10,692 nt of DNA from an uncultured Eubacteriales bacterium (GCA_900549885.1 URQA01000087.1:1-10692), one strand, 5' to 3'. Counted from the first letter of the stretch, positions 1 to 6,734 are shown. Notes: generated by a model from the sequence alone, not told the origin. A program made the numbers and translations.

Positions 1-150
1 GGCCAGAATGGTCAGAATCCGGGCCATACCGCTGAAGTCCCGCAGCGCCTCGAAGGTGAACCGCCCCAGCCAGGCGGTATCTTTTTTGCCAGAGGCCCGA
101 TAGCTGACAGGCTCCGTATAGTCTAAGAACTCCTGCCATTCATTCAGCAT
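1..150 (-). CDS. Hypothetical protein, translationally coupled to the RdRP-like gene (3' end outside window)
   Basis: I do not recognise this protein. Fifty codons are visible, all open, beginning MLNEWQEFLDYTEP and running off the left edge; a segment WLGRFTFEALRDFSGMARIL looks amphipathic and helical. The ATG overlaps the last eleven bases of the upstream polymerase-like gene (sequence ATGCTGAATGA on the minus strand, where the final TGA is the upstream stop). This arrangement is typical of translational coupling and suggests the two products are made together and may work together. No separate Shine-Dalgarno is obvious, which fits re-initiation by ribosomes finishing the upstream gene. Codon use is GC-rich like its neighbour. 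The full length and function cannot be judged from this fragment. Confidence 0.6.
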   Translation of the reverse strand, partial: MLNEWQEFLDYTEPVSYRASGKKDTAWLGRFTFEALRDFSGMARILTILA

Positions 151-3100
151 GGCGCACCTCCAGCACATTGGGTTCCAGGACATCCAGCAACAGATCCCAC
201 AGCAGATCCCGCTTTCCCAGAGCCACCACATAACGCACGGCCATTATCGGTTTCACGATGTCCTCCAGCAGTTCCCGGCAGCGGGCAGACACCGCATCCC
301 GGTAGTTTTGGGAGGCACGTTTCTCCAGATAGGCCCGCATCAGCTCGCCAAAAGCCGGCGAGTCACCGGGGCGGATCATCTGCTTACGGTCCTCCGCGCT
401 ATTTTCCTCCGCAATATCAGACAGCAGGTCTCCCAGAACCCGGTAACCACCGCAGCGGAAGTCGGAGAAGAAATCAAATAAAGATTGGAATTCCGGCACC
501 CAGGTCATCAGAAACCGCTCTCGGCCCTCCTCGTCCAGGAACTGCCACTTCTCCTGCCGCAACGCTTCCAGAAGTTCTGTAACGCGCTCAGGGGGCAAAG
601 TCCCCAGCTGGGCATACAGCTCATCCGTGTCCCACAGATCCTCCTGGCCCCGGGCATAGAGGATGCGCTCCACATCGCTCTTCCGCCGCTTCTGCCGGAT
701 CTCTGCCCGGGCAGCTCGGATGCGGGTCAGGCTGGTCTCGTAATCTTCCAGCAGCGCGGAGATCTGGTCCAAGATGCCCTGGTCCAATTGCTCCTTCCAA
801 TCCGGCTGCCGGGCGAAGAGAAACAGCTCCTCGTCCTTGGCAGGCTTGTCCTTCAAGGCCGGTGTGTGCTTCTCCAGCTGCCTGGCCAGATAGGGCAGCC
901 GCTCCACATTGGAATCCACCTGCTCCCAGTCGATCTTGCCAAAGAACGCTTTCAGGCGTTGCGCATGGGTCGGCTCATACCAGGCCCGCCGGGTCTCCGA
1001 TCGCTCCACCAGATTTTTGTATTGGAGGAACGGCGTCCGCTGAACGGTGCGGTGACTCAAATACTCGTCCAGGTCTGGCCGGATGCCGCTTTTGGCGGAG
1101 TCGATTTCCAGTCCCGTCAGGATGGCCAACAGTTCCGTCTCCTCCCGGCACTGCTGCCGCTCCTCGGCGTCGGAGTTCTCATTGTAGGCGATGATGCTGC
1201 GGTCCAGCGCGGCGTTGCAGATCTGTCCCACCCGGGAGGAAAAGGTGCTGCGGACCGTCTCGAATCGAGCCTCCCAGTCGTCGGCACTGCGGATCAAAGG
1301 CTCTACTGTCGGGATCATCAACAGGGGGATGTTCGCCTCGTTGGAGAGGGCGCAGTCCCCTTTGGCTTGGGATCGTTCATAGTTCCGGCGGACGCATGCG
1401 TTCACGATGGGATCGGCGATGGTCTTGATCATGTCCCCGTCGTAGTCGGCACCGCCCAGCCGCTCTGCCGCCAGCATGGTGGAGTCCACCATGACAAGGT
1501 CCGTCAGGTGGCGGAAGTAGTCATGCCGGAATTTCTTTTTCTCCCAGTTGGCGTCATAAAAAGAGAGTTGCAGTTCCTCGTTCCGGGCGATATGGGGATT
1601 GCGCAGCAGCGTGCAGGTGTCCCCGTGCTGATAGGCCGCGCCGGGCGCATAGAAGGCGCTGGTAGCAAACCGGAGCGTTTCGGTGACCTCGTAATAAGCC
1701 TTGTTGCGCTTTTTCTTCGGCACCGTTTCCAGCAGGAAACTCAGAAGATCCAACAGGTCGCCGGAGAGGTATCGGTTATCGCCCGCTACGATCAGTCGCC
1801 CCACTGCGTAGTTCTTCACGATCTGCTTGGCCCGGTTCTCCAGCTCCTTCTGGTAAATGGGTTCCCCGATCATAAGCGGGTTCTTTTTCAATACCGCCCC
1901 CAGCAAATACGCCCGGCTCTTGCGGCGGTTCAAAAACTCCCACCGGCTCATACGATTCAGAAAATACGCCTGCCGGTAATCCGGATCGGCCCGCAGATCG
2001 TAGTAGGCCACTTCCGTCTGCTTGGTCAGCCAGTTCCGCGGATCCTCCTCCGGGCTGTGATCCCAGCCGTCCGGCAGGTCACGAGGGCGGAACTCCTCTT
2101 CCCGGATGGAGACCGTCGTCAGGAACTGATAGTTCAGTTCCGTGTGGGTCTCCGGTTTTTCCTTGCTAACGTTGGTGATGTACAAGGCGTGGCGGTATCG
2201 GCGGAAGGCGTCCCAGTAGTCCTCCCAGGTCATGTTGTTGTCCTTCAGCCAGCCAAAACCCTTGAACATACTCTTGGTGAGGATGATGTCCACTTTCTGG
2301 ACCGGATGCTTGATGCCCCAGATATCCGTAATCGTCTTCTGCCCGCACACGTCCAGAATCTGGTGGAAGTTCACCTGGTGCAGCATCCCCTTGACGTAGG
2401 GCAGGCGGATCTGGAAGGAAGTGTGGATGGCAGTGCCGCAGAAGGCGCGATCCACCACCTTGGCATACTGCTTGGAGATCAGTCCCTCCCCATCAAAACA
2501 GGTAATGGGGACGTCCATCCGCCGCTCCACCCGGTGATACTTGCGGGTGCTGTTTTGGGTACCGTCATCCTCCACGGTAATGACCGGAACATCCTGTTCC
2601 ACAGCAACGGGGTTGTCTACCACGATGACACGGTGGGGCCTGTCGATCTGGATGCCATCCACCCGCACACCGCCGGAGAGCATCAGCCCGTTGTAGGCGT
2701 AGAGCTTGCTGAGCTGGCAGTCTCCGATGGTCATATCCATCTGGATGCGGCGGCGCACCCGGTCATACACATCCGCCCGCAGGAAGGACAGCTTGCTCTG
2801 CCGGCTCATGCTGCCAGAGCGCTCGAAAGCAAGATAGCGATGCTGTCCGGAGCCAAAGTCCAGACATACCCCTTCCGGGCGGAACATATCCCGGGCCTTC
2901 TGCTGCCGCAGCAGCTGTCTCCGCCGGACATCGCTGCGGTCAAAGATGCCGGAGAAGTCCATGTAGAAGATCACGTCAGACAGGTCCGAGATCAGCCGGT
3001 CATCCTCCGGCTCAGAAAAGTTCTCCCCCTGGAGGACGCACATGATCTGAAAGAATAGGGCGTTGCTGTCCTGCTCATGGAGAGCCGAGTAATTTTTGCA

Positions 3101-3214
3101 CTTCTCTGTAGATGCTGCGTCAAGGGCAAAGTGATAGCGCCCCTCCTGTTTCGTTGCGTAGCTCATCACCGCCCTGGCGGACAGATCAAAGATCCGGTAC
3201 TTGACCTGCGGCAT
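140..3214 (-). CDS. Eukaryotic-type RNA-dependent RNA polymerase (QDE-1-like, two-barrel) homologue
   Basis: This 1024-residue protein carries the ordered signature motifs of the cellular RdRP / single-chain two-barrel RNA polymerase superfamily. Numbered from the ATG at 3214, these are CFDGEGLIS near 239-247 (family DGxGxIS), FQIRLPYVKGML near 267-278 (family QIRxxGxKG with a basic catalytic-barrel lysine), RNPHIAR near 538-544, GGADYDGDMI near 587-596 with the three Mg-binding aspartates at 590, 592 and 594, VGQICNAALD near 662-671 (family GxIaNxHl), and LLAILTGLEIDSAKSG near 695-710 (family LAxLhSxAVDxxKtG). The N-terminal 190 residues and the C-terminal 300 (helical, charged) are not recognised. 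Family members polymerise RNA on single-stranded RNA or DNA templates; which this one uses is unknown. The ATG was chosen over an in-frame GTG at 3247 because GGGAGG lies 7 bases ahead of it and the GTG is upstream of the likely transcription start. The gene appears intact. The motif set argues strongly for the family; the biological role is open. Confidence 0.88.
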   Translation of the reverse strand: MPQVKYRIFDLSARAVMSYATKQEGRYHFALDAASTEKCKNYSALHEQDSNALFFQIMCVLQGENFSEPEDDRLISDLSDVIFYMDFSGIFDRSDVRRRQLLRQQKARDMFRPEGVCLDFGSGQHRYLAFERSGSMSRQSKLSFLRADVYDRVRRRIQMDMTIGDCQLSKLYAYNGLMLSGGVRVDGIQIDRPHRVIVVDNPVAVEQDVPVITVEDDGTQNSTRKYHRVERRMDVPITCFDGEGLISKQYAKVVDRAFCGTAIHTSFQIRLPYVKGMLHQVNFHQILDVCGQKTITDIWGIKHPVQKVDIILTKSMFKGFGWLKDNNMTWEDYWDAFRRYRHALYITNVSKEKPETHTELNYQFLTTVSIREEEFRPRDLPDGWDHSPEEDPRNWLTKQTEVAYYDLRADPDYRQAYFLNRMSRWEFLNRRKSRAYLLGAVLKKNPLMIGEPIYQKELENRAKQIVKNYAVGRLIVAGDNRYLSGDLLDLLSFLLETVPKKKRNKAYYEVTETLRFATSAFYAPGAAYQHGDTCTLLRNPHIARNEELQLSFYDANWEKKKFRHDYFRHLTDLVMVDSTMLAAERLGGADYDGDMIKTIADPIVNACVRRNYERSQAKGDCALSNEANIPLLMIPTVEPLIRSADDWEARFETVRSTFSSRVGQICNAALDRSIIAYNENSDAEERQQCREETELLAILTGLEIDSAKSGIRPDLDEYLSHRTVQRTPFLQYKNLVERSETRRAWYEPTHAQRLKAFFGKIDWEQVDSNVERLPYLARQLEKHTPALKDKPAKDEELFLFARQPDWKEQLDQGILDQISALLEDYETSLTRIRAARAEIRQKRRKSDVERILYARGQEDLWDTDELYAQLGTLPPERVTELLEALRQEKWQFLDEEGRERFLMTWVPEFQSLFDFFSDFRCGGYRVLGDLLSDIAEENSAEDRKQMIRPGDSPAFGELMRAYLEKRASQNYRDAVSARCRELLEDIVKPIMAVRYVVALGKRDLLWDLLLDVLEPNVLEVRHAE

Positions 3215-3221
3215 TCCCCCA

Positions 3222-3265
3222 CCTCCCTGATGCTTCCATTCTACCACAAGATGGGAAAATCACAA
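3222..3265 (-). promoter_or_regulatory. Promoter and RBS of the RdRP-like operon
   Basis: On the minus strand, TTGTGA (3260-3265) and TAGAAT (3238-3243) are separated by 16 bases, and the -10 is preceded by TGG, an extended -10 element. The expected start of transcription is near 3231, leaving a leader of under 20 bases that contains GGGAGG (3222-3227) 7 bases ahead of the ATG. It resembles a housekeeping sigma-A promoter, so the polymerase operon may be expressed constitutively unless repressed. Confidence 0.6.
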
Positions 3266-3275
3266 TATGGATACT

Positions 3276-3295
3276 GCTCCCATAAATTTCGGAGC
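3276..3295. repeat. Small inverted repeat in the divergent intergenic region
   Basis: GCTCC (3276-3280) and GGAGC (3291-3295) are perfect inverted arms around a 10-base AT-rich centre, located between the divergent polymerase and excisionase-like genes. The arrangement could be an operator for the adjacent HTH protein, but arms of 5 bases can occur by chance. No convincing plus-strand promoter for the 3330 gene was found in this gap. Confidence 0.25.
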
Positions 3296-3329
3296 GGTGT
3301 TCAGATTTCAAAAGGGAGGGTATCAAACC

Positions 3330-3539
3330 ATGAAAAACTCAACGTATCATTCCTACGACGAACTGCCCATGTTCCTCAACGCCAAAATGGTGGCGCAGGT
3401 GCTGGGGGTGTCCATCTCCACTGCCTATGAACTGTTCCATGAACCCAGCTTCCCCACGCTGCGAGTGGGGAGCCGCATGGTGGTGCCAAAGGAAAAGCTC
3501 ATGCAGTGGGTGGAGTCGCAGTCGGGAGGTGCCAAATGA
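3330..3539 (+). CDS. Excisionase-like helix-turn-helix DNA-binding protein (HTH_17/MerR-type)
   Basis: This 69-residue protein is a single winged-HTH of the excisionase/AlpA-like type. The pattern FLNAKMVAQVLGVSISTAYELF (16-37) is the HTH, and FPTLRVGSRMVVPKEKLMQWVES (41-63) is the wing and final helix, matching the family layout 'fPxxrvGrxxripxxxLxxWl'. Such proteins bind DNA near attachment or control sites and either direct integrase towards excision or regulate the element's genes. GGGAGGG (3314-3320) sits 9 bases before the chosen ATG; an in-frame ATG at 3267 would add an unconserved tail without a good ribosome site. The gene heads the mobilization operon and its stop overlaps the next start (ATGA). 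It is far from the integrases, so a regulatory role is as likely as true excisionase function. Confidence 0.8.
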   Translation: MKNSTYHSYDELPMFLNAKMVAQVLGVSISTAYELFHEPSFPTLRVGSRMVVPKEKLMQWVESQSGGAK

Positions 3540-3979
3540 GAAAGCAGCATTGGCCCAAGCGGGACCCCATCAAGAACTACTTCCCGCTGCCAAATGAGAT
3601 CTACCAGCTGGGCCTGTCTCCCCGGGCGATCGCCGTCTACGGCTACCTGCTCTCCATCGAGGACCGGCAGACGTATGAGGCCTACGCTTCCTACAACACC
3701 ATCGGGAATGCGACGCAGATGAGCGCAAACACGGTCAGCAAGTATGTGGCGGAACTGGAGGAGCGTCAGCTGATCCGCACCGAGCACACCACCATCACCA
3801 CACAAGACGGTCGCAGGCGGAACGGGTGCCTGCGCTACCACATCCTGCCCATCCAGCTGTCCATCGACCAGTTCTATGAGACACAGCTGGACCGGGTGGA
3901 TCGGGCGCGGGAGCGGCAGCGGGTCCGGCAGGCCGGGAACAGAAAGGAGGCGCCGCAGAATGTGGCATCAGGTGAATAG
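3536..3979 (+). CDS. HTH_36-type helix-turn-helix protein (replication/regulation)
   Basis: The 147-residue product has a winged helix-turn-helix of the HTH_36 kind. GLSPRAIAVYGYLLSIEDR (26-44) is the first helix region, and YASYNTIGNATQMSANTVSKYVAELEERQLIR (50-81) is the recognition portion, similar to the N-terminal domains of Firmicutes plasmid and element replication or regulatory proteins. A hairpin follows (TEHTTITTQDGRRRNGCLRYHIL, 82-104). The tail from about 118 to 135 is highly charged and arginine-rich (DRVDRARERQRVRQ). The start is the ATG at 3536, supported by GGGAGG (3524-3529) and a 4-base ATGA overlap with the upstream gene; an earlier in-frame ATG at 3506 lies deep inside that gene. 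It probably acts in control or replication of the excised element. No primase or nuclease domain is present, so an initiator function is not demonstrated. Confidence 0.78.
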   Translation: MRKQHWPKRDPIKNYFPLPNEIYQLGLSPRAIAVYGYLLSIEDRQTYEAYASYNTIGNATQMSANTVSKYVAELEERQLIRTEHTTITTQDGRRRNGCLRYHILPIQLSIDQFYETQLDRVDRARERQRVRQAGNRKEAPQNVASGE

Positions 3980-4193
3980 CGCGATCGTTTCCATCGTCCC
4001 CAAGCGTTGGCCTTCCAGAGCCGCTGTGAGCGGACGTTCCAGCCCCGGCGGCCCAGGACACGGTGCGGGGCCTTTCGGGCGGTTTGGGGCCGAATTTGGG
4101 GGACGAGAGAGCGAGGCAGGAGAAAGCGCCGGGGTCGTTGGACCCTGGCGCAGACACATCCGGCCCGCAGTGCGGGCGGTCACGGGGCGTTGA
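3960..4193 (+). CDS. Possible small Gly/Arg-rich ORF across the repeat-rich region
   Basis: AAAGGAGG (3943-3950) lies 9 bases before an ATG at 3960 that opens a 77-codon frame (MWHQVNSAIVSIVPKRWPSRA...), overlapping the end of the HTH_36 gene. The product is rich in glycine, arginine and proline, resembles no family I know, and coincides with DNA packed with inverted repeats. The good ribosome site is the only support. It may instead be an accidental frame in GC-rich oriT-like DNA, or a leftover leader. Confidence 0.22.
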   Translation: MWHQVNSAIVSIVPKRWPSRAAVSGRSSPGGPGHGAGPFGRFGAEFGGRESEAGESAGVVGPWRRHIRPAVRAVTGR

Positions 4194-4288
4194 ACAGGGC
4201 GTTCCTTGGGCCCCTAAAATGGGCCTTGTGGGGTCATAGAGCCCTGAAATCCCCACATTTCAAGAAAAACAGGGGCGTTCCTGCCCCG
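4126..4288. other. Candidate origin of transfer (oriT) region with several inverted repeats
   Basis: The gap between the HTH_36 gene and the accessory-protein gene has dense structure. An 11-bp stem with a GTTG loop (4126-4136 with 4141-4151, one G-U pair) is followed by GCCCGCA-G-TGCGGGC (4163-4177). GGCCC/GGGCC (4209-4213/4221-4225) comes next. TGTGGGG/CCCCACA (4227-4233/4251-4257) surrounds a 17-base centre. Then GGGGC/GCCCC (4272-4276/4283-4287) flanks GTTCCT. None is followed by a T-tract, so they are not terminators. The position directly upstream of the relaxosome genes is where oriT usually sits in MobP systems. The nic site is not identified. The rest of 3980-4306 shows no supported gene beyond the doubtful 77-codon frame. 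Confidence 0.45.
4193..4282 (+). repeat. Direct repeat pair AACAGG(G)GCGTTCCT
   Basis: AACAGGGCGTTCCT (4193-4206) recurs as AACAGGGGCGTTCCT (4268-4282), differing by one inserted G, with starts 75 bases apart. The two copies bracket the TGTGGGG/CCCCACA inverted repeat. Such paired copies could be binding sites for the RHH accessory protein encoded just downstream or mark relaxase recognition sequences. Confidence 0.5.
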
Positions 4289-4306
4289 GAAACGGAGGTT
4301 TGGCAA

Positions 4307-4717
4307 ATGGTAAAGGACAAGGTAAAATTCGCCCTCTGGATCACGCCGGAGGCAAAGGCGATCGTTGAAGGTCACTATCTGGCAGACAACTGCAAAAGTC
4401 AGAGCGAGTACATCGAAAAGGCCGTGCGGTTCTACTCCGGCTATCTGGACGCGGCGCATGACGGCTCGTACCTGCCCCGGGTGCTGGCGGAGGTGCTGGA
4501 GGGCAAGCTGGATGCCCTGGGGAAGCGGATCGGGCGGCAGCTGTTCAAGCAGTCCGTGGAGCAGGACCTGATGGCGAACCTCATCGCCTACGACATCCCC
4601 GTGGATCTGGACACCCTGCGGAAGCTCCGGGTCCAGTGCATCCGCAACGTGAAGGAGACCAACGGAGAGATCACTCTGGAGGATGCGGTGGTGTCTCAGC
4701 AGGGCGCTGACGTATGA
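4307..4717 (+). CDS. Ribbon-helix-helix relaxosome accessory-like protein
   Basis: The 136-residue protein begins with a plausible ribbon-helix-helix fold. VKFALWI (6-12) is the DNA-contacting strand, PEAKAIVEGHYLADN (14-28) the first helix, and SQSEYIEKAVRFYSGYL (31-47) the second helix with the turn SQSEY. This is the layout of MobC-like or CopG/Arc-like DNA-binding dimers that sit at oriT and help the relaxase nick. Residues 55-95 are helical and may mediate oligomerisation. GGAGG (4294-4298) is 8 bases ahead of the ATG at 4307. The upstream in-frame extension to 4007 crosses the repeat-rich region and is not believed. The stop overlaps the relaxase start (ATGA), a strong sign of coupled function. 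Assignment rests on the N-terminal pattern and position, since no long exact motif exists for this fold. Confidence 0.68.
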   Translation: MVKDKVKFALWITPEAKAIVEGHYLADNCKSQSEYIEKAVRFYSGYLDAAHDGSYLPRVLAEVLEGKLDALGKRIGRQLFKQSVEQDLMANLIAYDIPVDLDTLRKLRVQCIRNVKETNGEITLEDAVVSQQGADV

Positions 4718-6672
4718 CGGGGCTCATCCTGAAGTCCAGCTACATCCGTCCCGGGTGTGGCGCGGAAGGATATCTACGGTACATCGCCACGCGAGACGGC
4801 GTGGAGCTGGTGACCGGTAACGGTCCGCCGTCGCCGAAGCAGCGGGAACTCATCCAGAAGCTGCTCCGGGACTTCCCGGACAGCGAACAACTGCCGGAGC
4901 ATGAGGTGTATCAGCAGCACGCGACGGTCTCCACCGCATCGTCCTTCATCGCGGCCGCCATCGATGACAACGCCCACCTGTTCCGCACAGGGGACCAGTA
5001 TCTGCGGTACGTTGCGCAGCGTCCCAGGTCCCACGGCCTCTTCTCCAGTGAAAGGTCCGTGGACCTGGATGCGTCCATGGAAACGGTGGCGCATCACGAA
5101 GGGCCGGTGTGGATCTTCATCTGCTCGCTCCGGCGGGAAGATGCCGCCCGGCTGGGATACGACCGCGCCAACAGCTGGCGGAGCCTGGTGCTGGCGCATC
5201 AGACGGAGCTGGCACAGGCTATGAAGATCTTACCCAAGGACTTTCGCTGGCGGGCGGCCTTTCACGATGAGAAGCACCACCCTCATATTCACCTGATGGT
5301 GTGGTCGGATGATCCGCAGCAGGGGTATCTCACGGAGCAGGGTATCCAGCAGATCCGGTCCCAGCTCACCAATGAGATCTTTCAGGACGAACTGCTGTCG
5401 CTGTACCAAAAGAAGGATTTCTCCTACCAGGAGGTCCGCAGGACGGCGCAGAGCGCCATGGCACGTCTCATCCGGCAGATGCGCGCCTCTCTCTGCGACA
5501 GCCCGGAGATCGAACAGCAGATGGAGACGCTGGCCGGGATGCTGGAGAACCACAAGGGCAAAAAGGTCTACGGCTACCTGAAAAAGCCGGCAAAGGCGCA
5601 GGTGGACGCCATCGTGGACGAATTGGCCAAGGTCCCGGAGGTGGCTGAGTGCTACGAACATTGGAACCAACTCCGGGATGAAGTGGAGCGTTACTACAAG
5701 GACACGCCCAGAGAACACCTGCCCCTCTCCCAGCAGAAGGAGTTCAAAGCCATCAAGAACATGGTCATCGGGGAGGCGGAGCGGCTCCGGCTGGGCACGG
5801 TTACCTTCGAGGATGCCCGTATGAGGGACGAGGTGGATGAGGACCAGGATGCGGTGTACTTCGCCTGGGACTCCGACTGGCAGATGACCGAGGCCTACCA
5901 GAGTGCCAAGGAGGTGCTGGAGGAGTACGAAAACCCGGAGAGTGAAAAAGCGGAACAGGTGCGGGTGCTGGAACAGCTCTGGCAGAGAGGTTTCTCTCTG
6001 GCCGCCTACCAGCTGGGCAAGTGCTGGCGGGACGGGCAGGGTGTTCTCCCCGATGACGAGCGGGCAGAACTGTGGTTCCGGCGGGCAGCTGATGCGGGAT
6101 ATGACTTCGCTCAGTACGCGCTGGGGAAGCTTCTGCAAAGTGAAAACCGAATGGGCGAGGCGGTATCCTGGTATAAAAAAGCGGCAGACCAGGGGAACTC
6201 CTGGGCCGCCTACCGCCTGGGAAAGCTGTATCTGGAGGGGAAAGATGTTCCGAAGGACGTGCCAAAAGCAGTGGCCTATCTCACCGAGTCCGCCCAGCAG
6301 GGCAACCAATACGCCCAGTACGCTCTTGGAAAACTGTACCTCACTGGGCAGGGTGTCAAACAGGATCGGGAGCGGGCCTGGACGTATTTCTATGAATCGG
6401 CGGAACAGGGAAACGAGTACGCCGCCTTCTTCCTGGAGCACTTCGATCAGGCGCGCAGGCCCAATGTGTTCCTGGCGGCCACCCGGCTGCTCCACCATCT
6501 GAGTCAGATCTTTCGTGACCACTCGGTGCCTCCTGCCACTCCGGTGGGACAGCGGGTGGACCGAAAGCTGCGGCGGAAAATCCAGGAAAAGAAGATCGCC
6601 ATGGGCCACAAGCCGGATGACCATGAGGAAACTCTCCGGCAGGACATGGGCGGCATGACTATGGGGTGGTAG
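4714..6672 (+). CDS. MobP-type (MobP3-like) relaxase with C-terminal Sel1 repeats
   Basis: This 652-residue protein nicks one strand at oriT and stays covalently bound to lead it into a recipient. The metal-binding motif is FHDEKHHPHIHLMVW (183-197), with H189, H191 and H193 as the likely ligands. Upstream, GYLRYIATRDGVEL (19-32) and QYLRYVAQRPRSHGLF (95-110) match the 'YIaxRpG...HGLF' motifs of Firmicutes MobP relaxases. The catalytic tyrosine is one of the N-terminal tyrosines (Y10, Y20 or Y23) but cannot be fixed here. A helical linker spans roughly 205-425. About four Sel1-like repeats (roughly 428-568) follow, with the recurring AAYxLGKLYLxGxGVxxDxxxAxxxxxxAAxxGN pattern. The tail is basic. 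The start overlaps the RHH gene stop. No coupling protein gene follows, so transfer probably uses machinery encoded elsewhere. Confidence 0.9.
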   Translation: MTGLILKSSYIRPGCGAEGYLRYIATRDGVELVTGNGPPSPKQRELIQKLLRDFPDSEQLPEHEVYQQHATVSTASSFIAAAIDDNAHLFRTGDQYLRYVAQRPRSHGLFSSERSVDLDASMETVAHHEGPVWIFICSLRREDAARLGYDRANSWRSLVLAHQTELAQAMKILPKDFRWRAAFHDEKHHPHIHLMVWSDDPQQGYLTEQGIQQIRSQLTNEIFQDELLSLYQKKDFSYQEVRRTAQSAMARLIRQMRASLCDSPEIEQQMETLAGMLENHKGKKVYGYLKKPAKAQVDAIVDELAKVPEVAECYEHWNQLRDEVERYYKDTPREHLPLSQQKEFKAIKNMVIGEAERLRLGTVTFEDARMRDEVDEDQDAVYFAWDSDWQMTEAYQSAKEVLEEYENPESEKAEQVRVLEQLWQRGFSLAAYQLGKCWRDGQGVLPDDERAELWFRRAADAGYDFAQYALGKLLQSENRMGEAVSWYKKAADQGNSWAAYRLGKLYLEGKDVPKDVPKAVAYLTESAQQGNQYAQYALGKLYLTGQGVKQDRERAWTYFYESAEQGNEYAAFFLEHFDQARRPNVFLAATRLLHHLSQIFRDHSVPPATPVGQRVDRKLRRKIQEKKIAMGHKPDDHEETLRQDMGGMTMGW

Positions 6673-6700
6673 CAATCGCCAACGAAACCGCAGTAAAAAA

Positions 6701-6734
6701 TGCTGTTGAATTTTACAGCAGATCGAGGTATACT
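6701..6734 (+). promoter_or_regulatory. Toxin-antitoxin promoter with overlapping palindromic operator candidate
   Basis: TTGAAT (6706-6711) and TATACT (6729-6734) are exactly 17 bases apart, a close match to a sigma-A promoter. A perfect inverted repeat, TGCTGT (6701-6706) and ACAGCA (6715-6720) with an 8-base centre, overlaps the -35. This is the expected place for autorepression by a Phd-type antitoxin or its complex with the toxin. AAAGGGG (6744-6750) is the ribosome site of the antitoxin. Confidence 0.72.

Noticed and set aside
485..3058. 857-codon open frame on the plus strand opposite the polymerase gene
   Set aside because: Long antisense openness is a by-product of GC-rich codon bias. 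The translation has no recognisable motif and no good ribosome site, while the minus-strand product has a full ordered family motif set.
3214..3247. GTG at 3247 as the start of the polymerase
   Set aside because: It lies upstream of the predicted transcription start and just behind the -10 element, and lacks a ribosome site. The ATG at 3214 has GGGAGG with correct spacing.
4126..4151. Strong 11-bp hairpin as a terminator
   Set aside because: No T-run follows and the operon continues through it to the RHH and relaxase genes; an oriT or regulatory structure fits better.
4007..4306. N-terminal extension of the RHH protein back to 4007
   Set aside because: It would translate the hairpin-rich region into an arginine-rich stretch without family support. 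ATG 4307 has a clear ribosome site and begins directly at the RHH strand.
5230..6675. 481-codon open frame antisense to the relaxase
   Set aside because: It mirrors the relaxase codons, is rich in leucine, histidine and proline without a domain pattern, and the relaxase itself is unambiguous.
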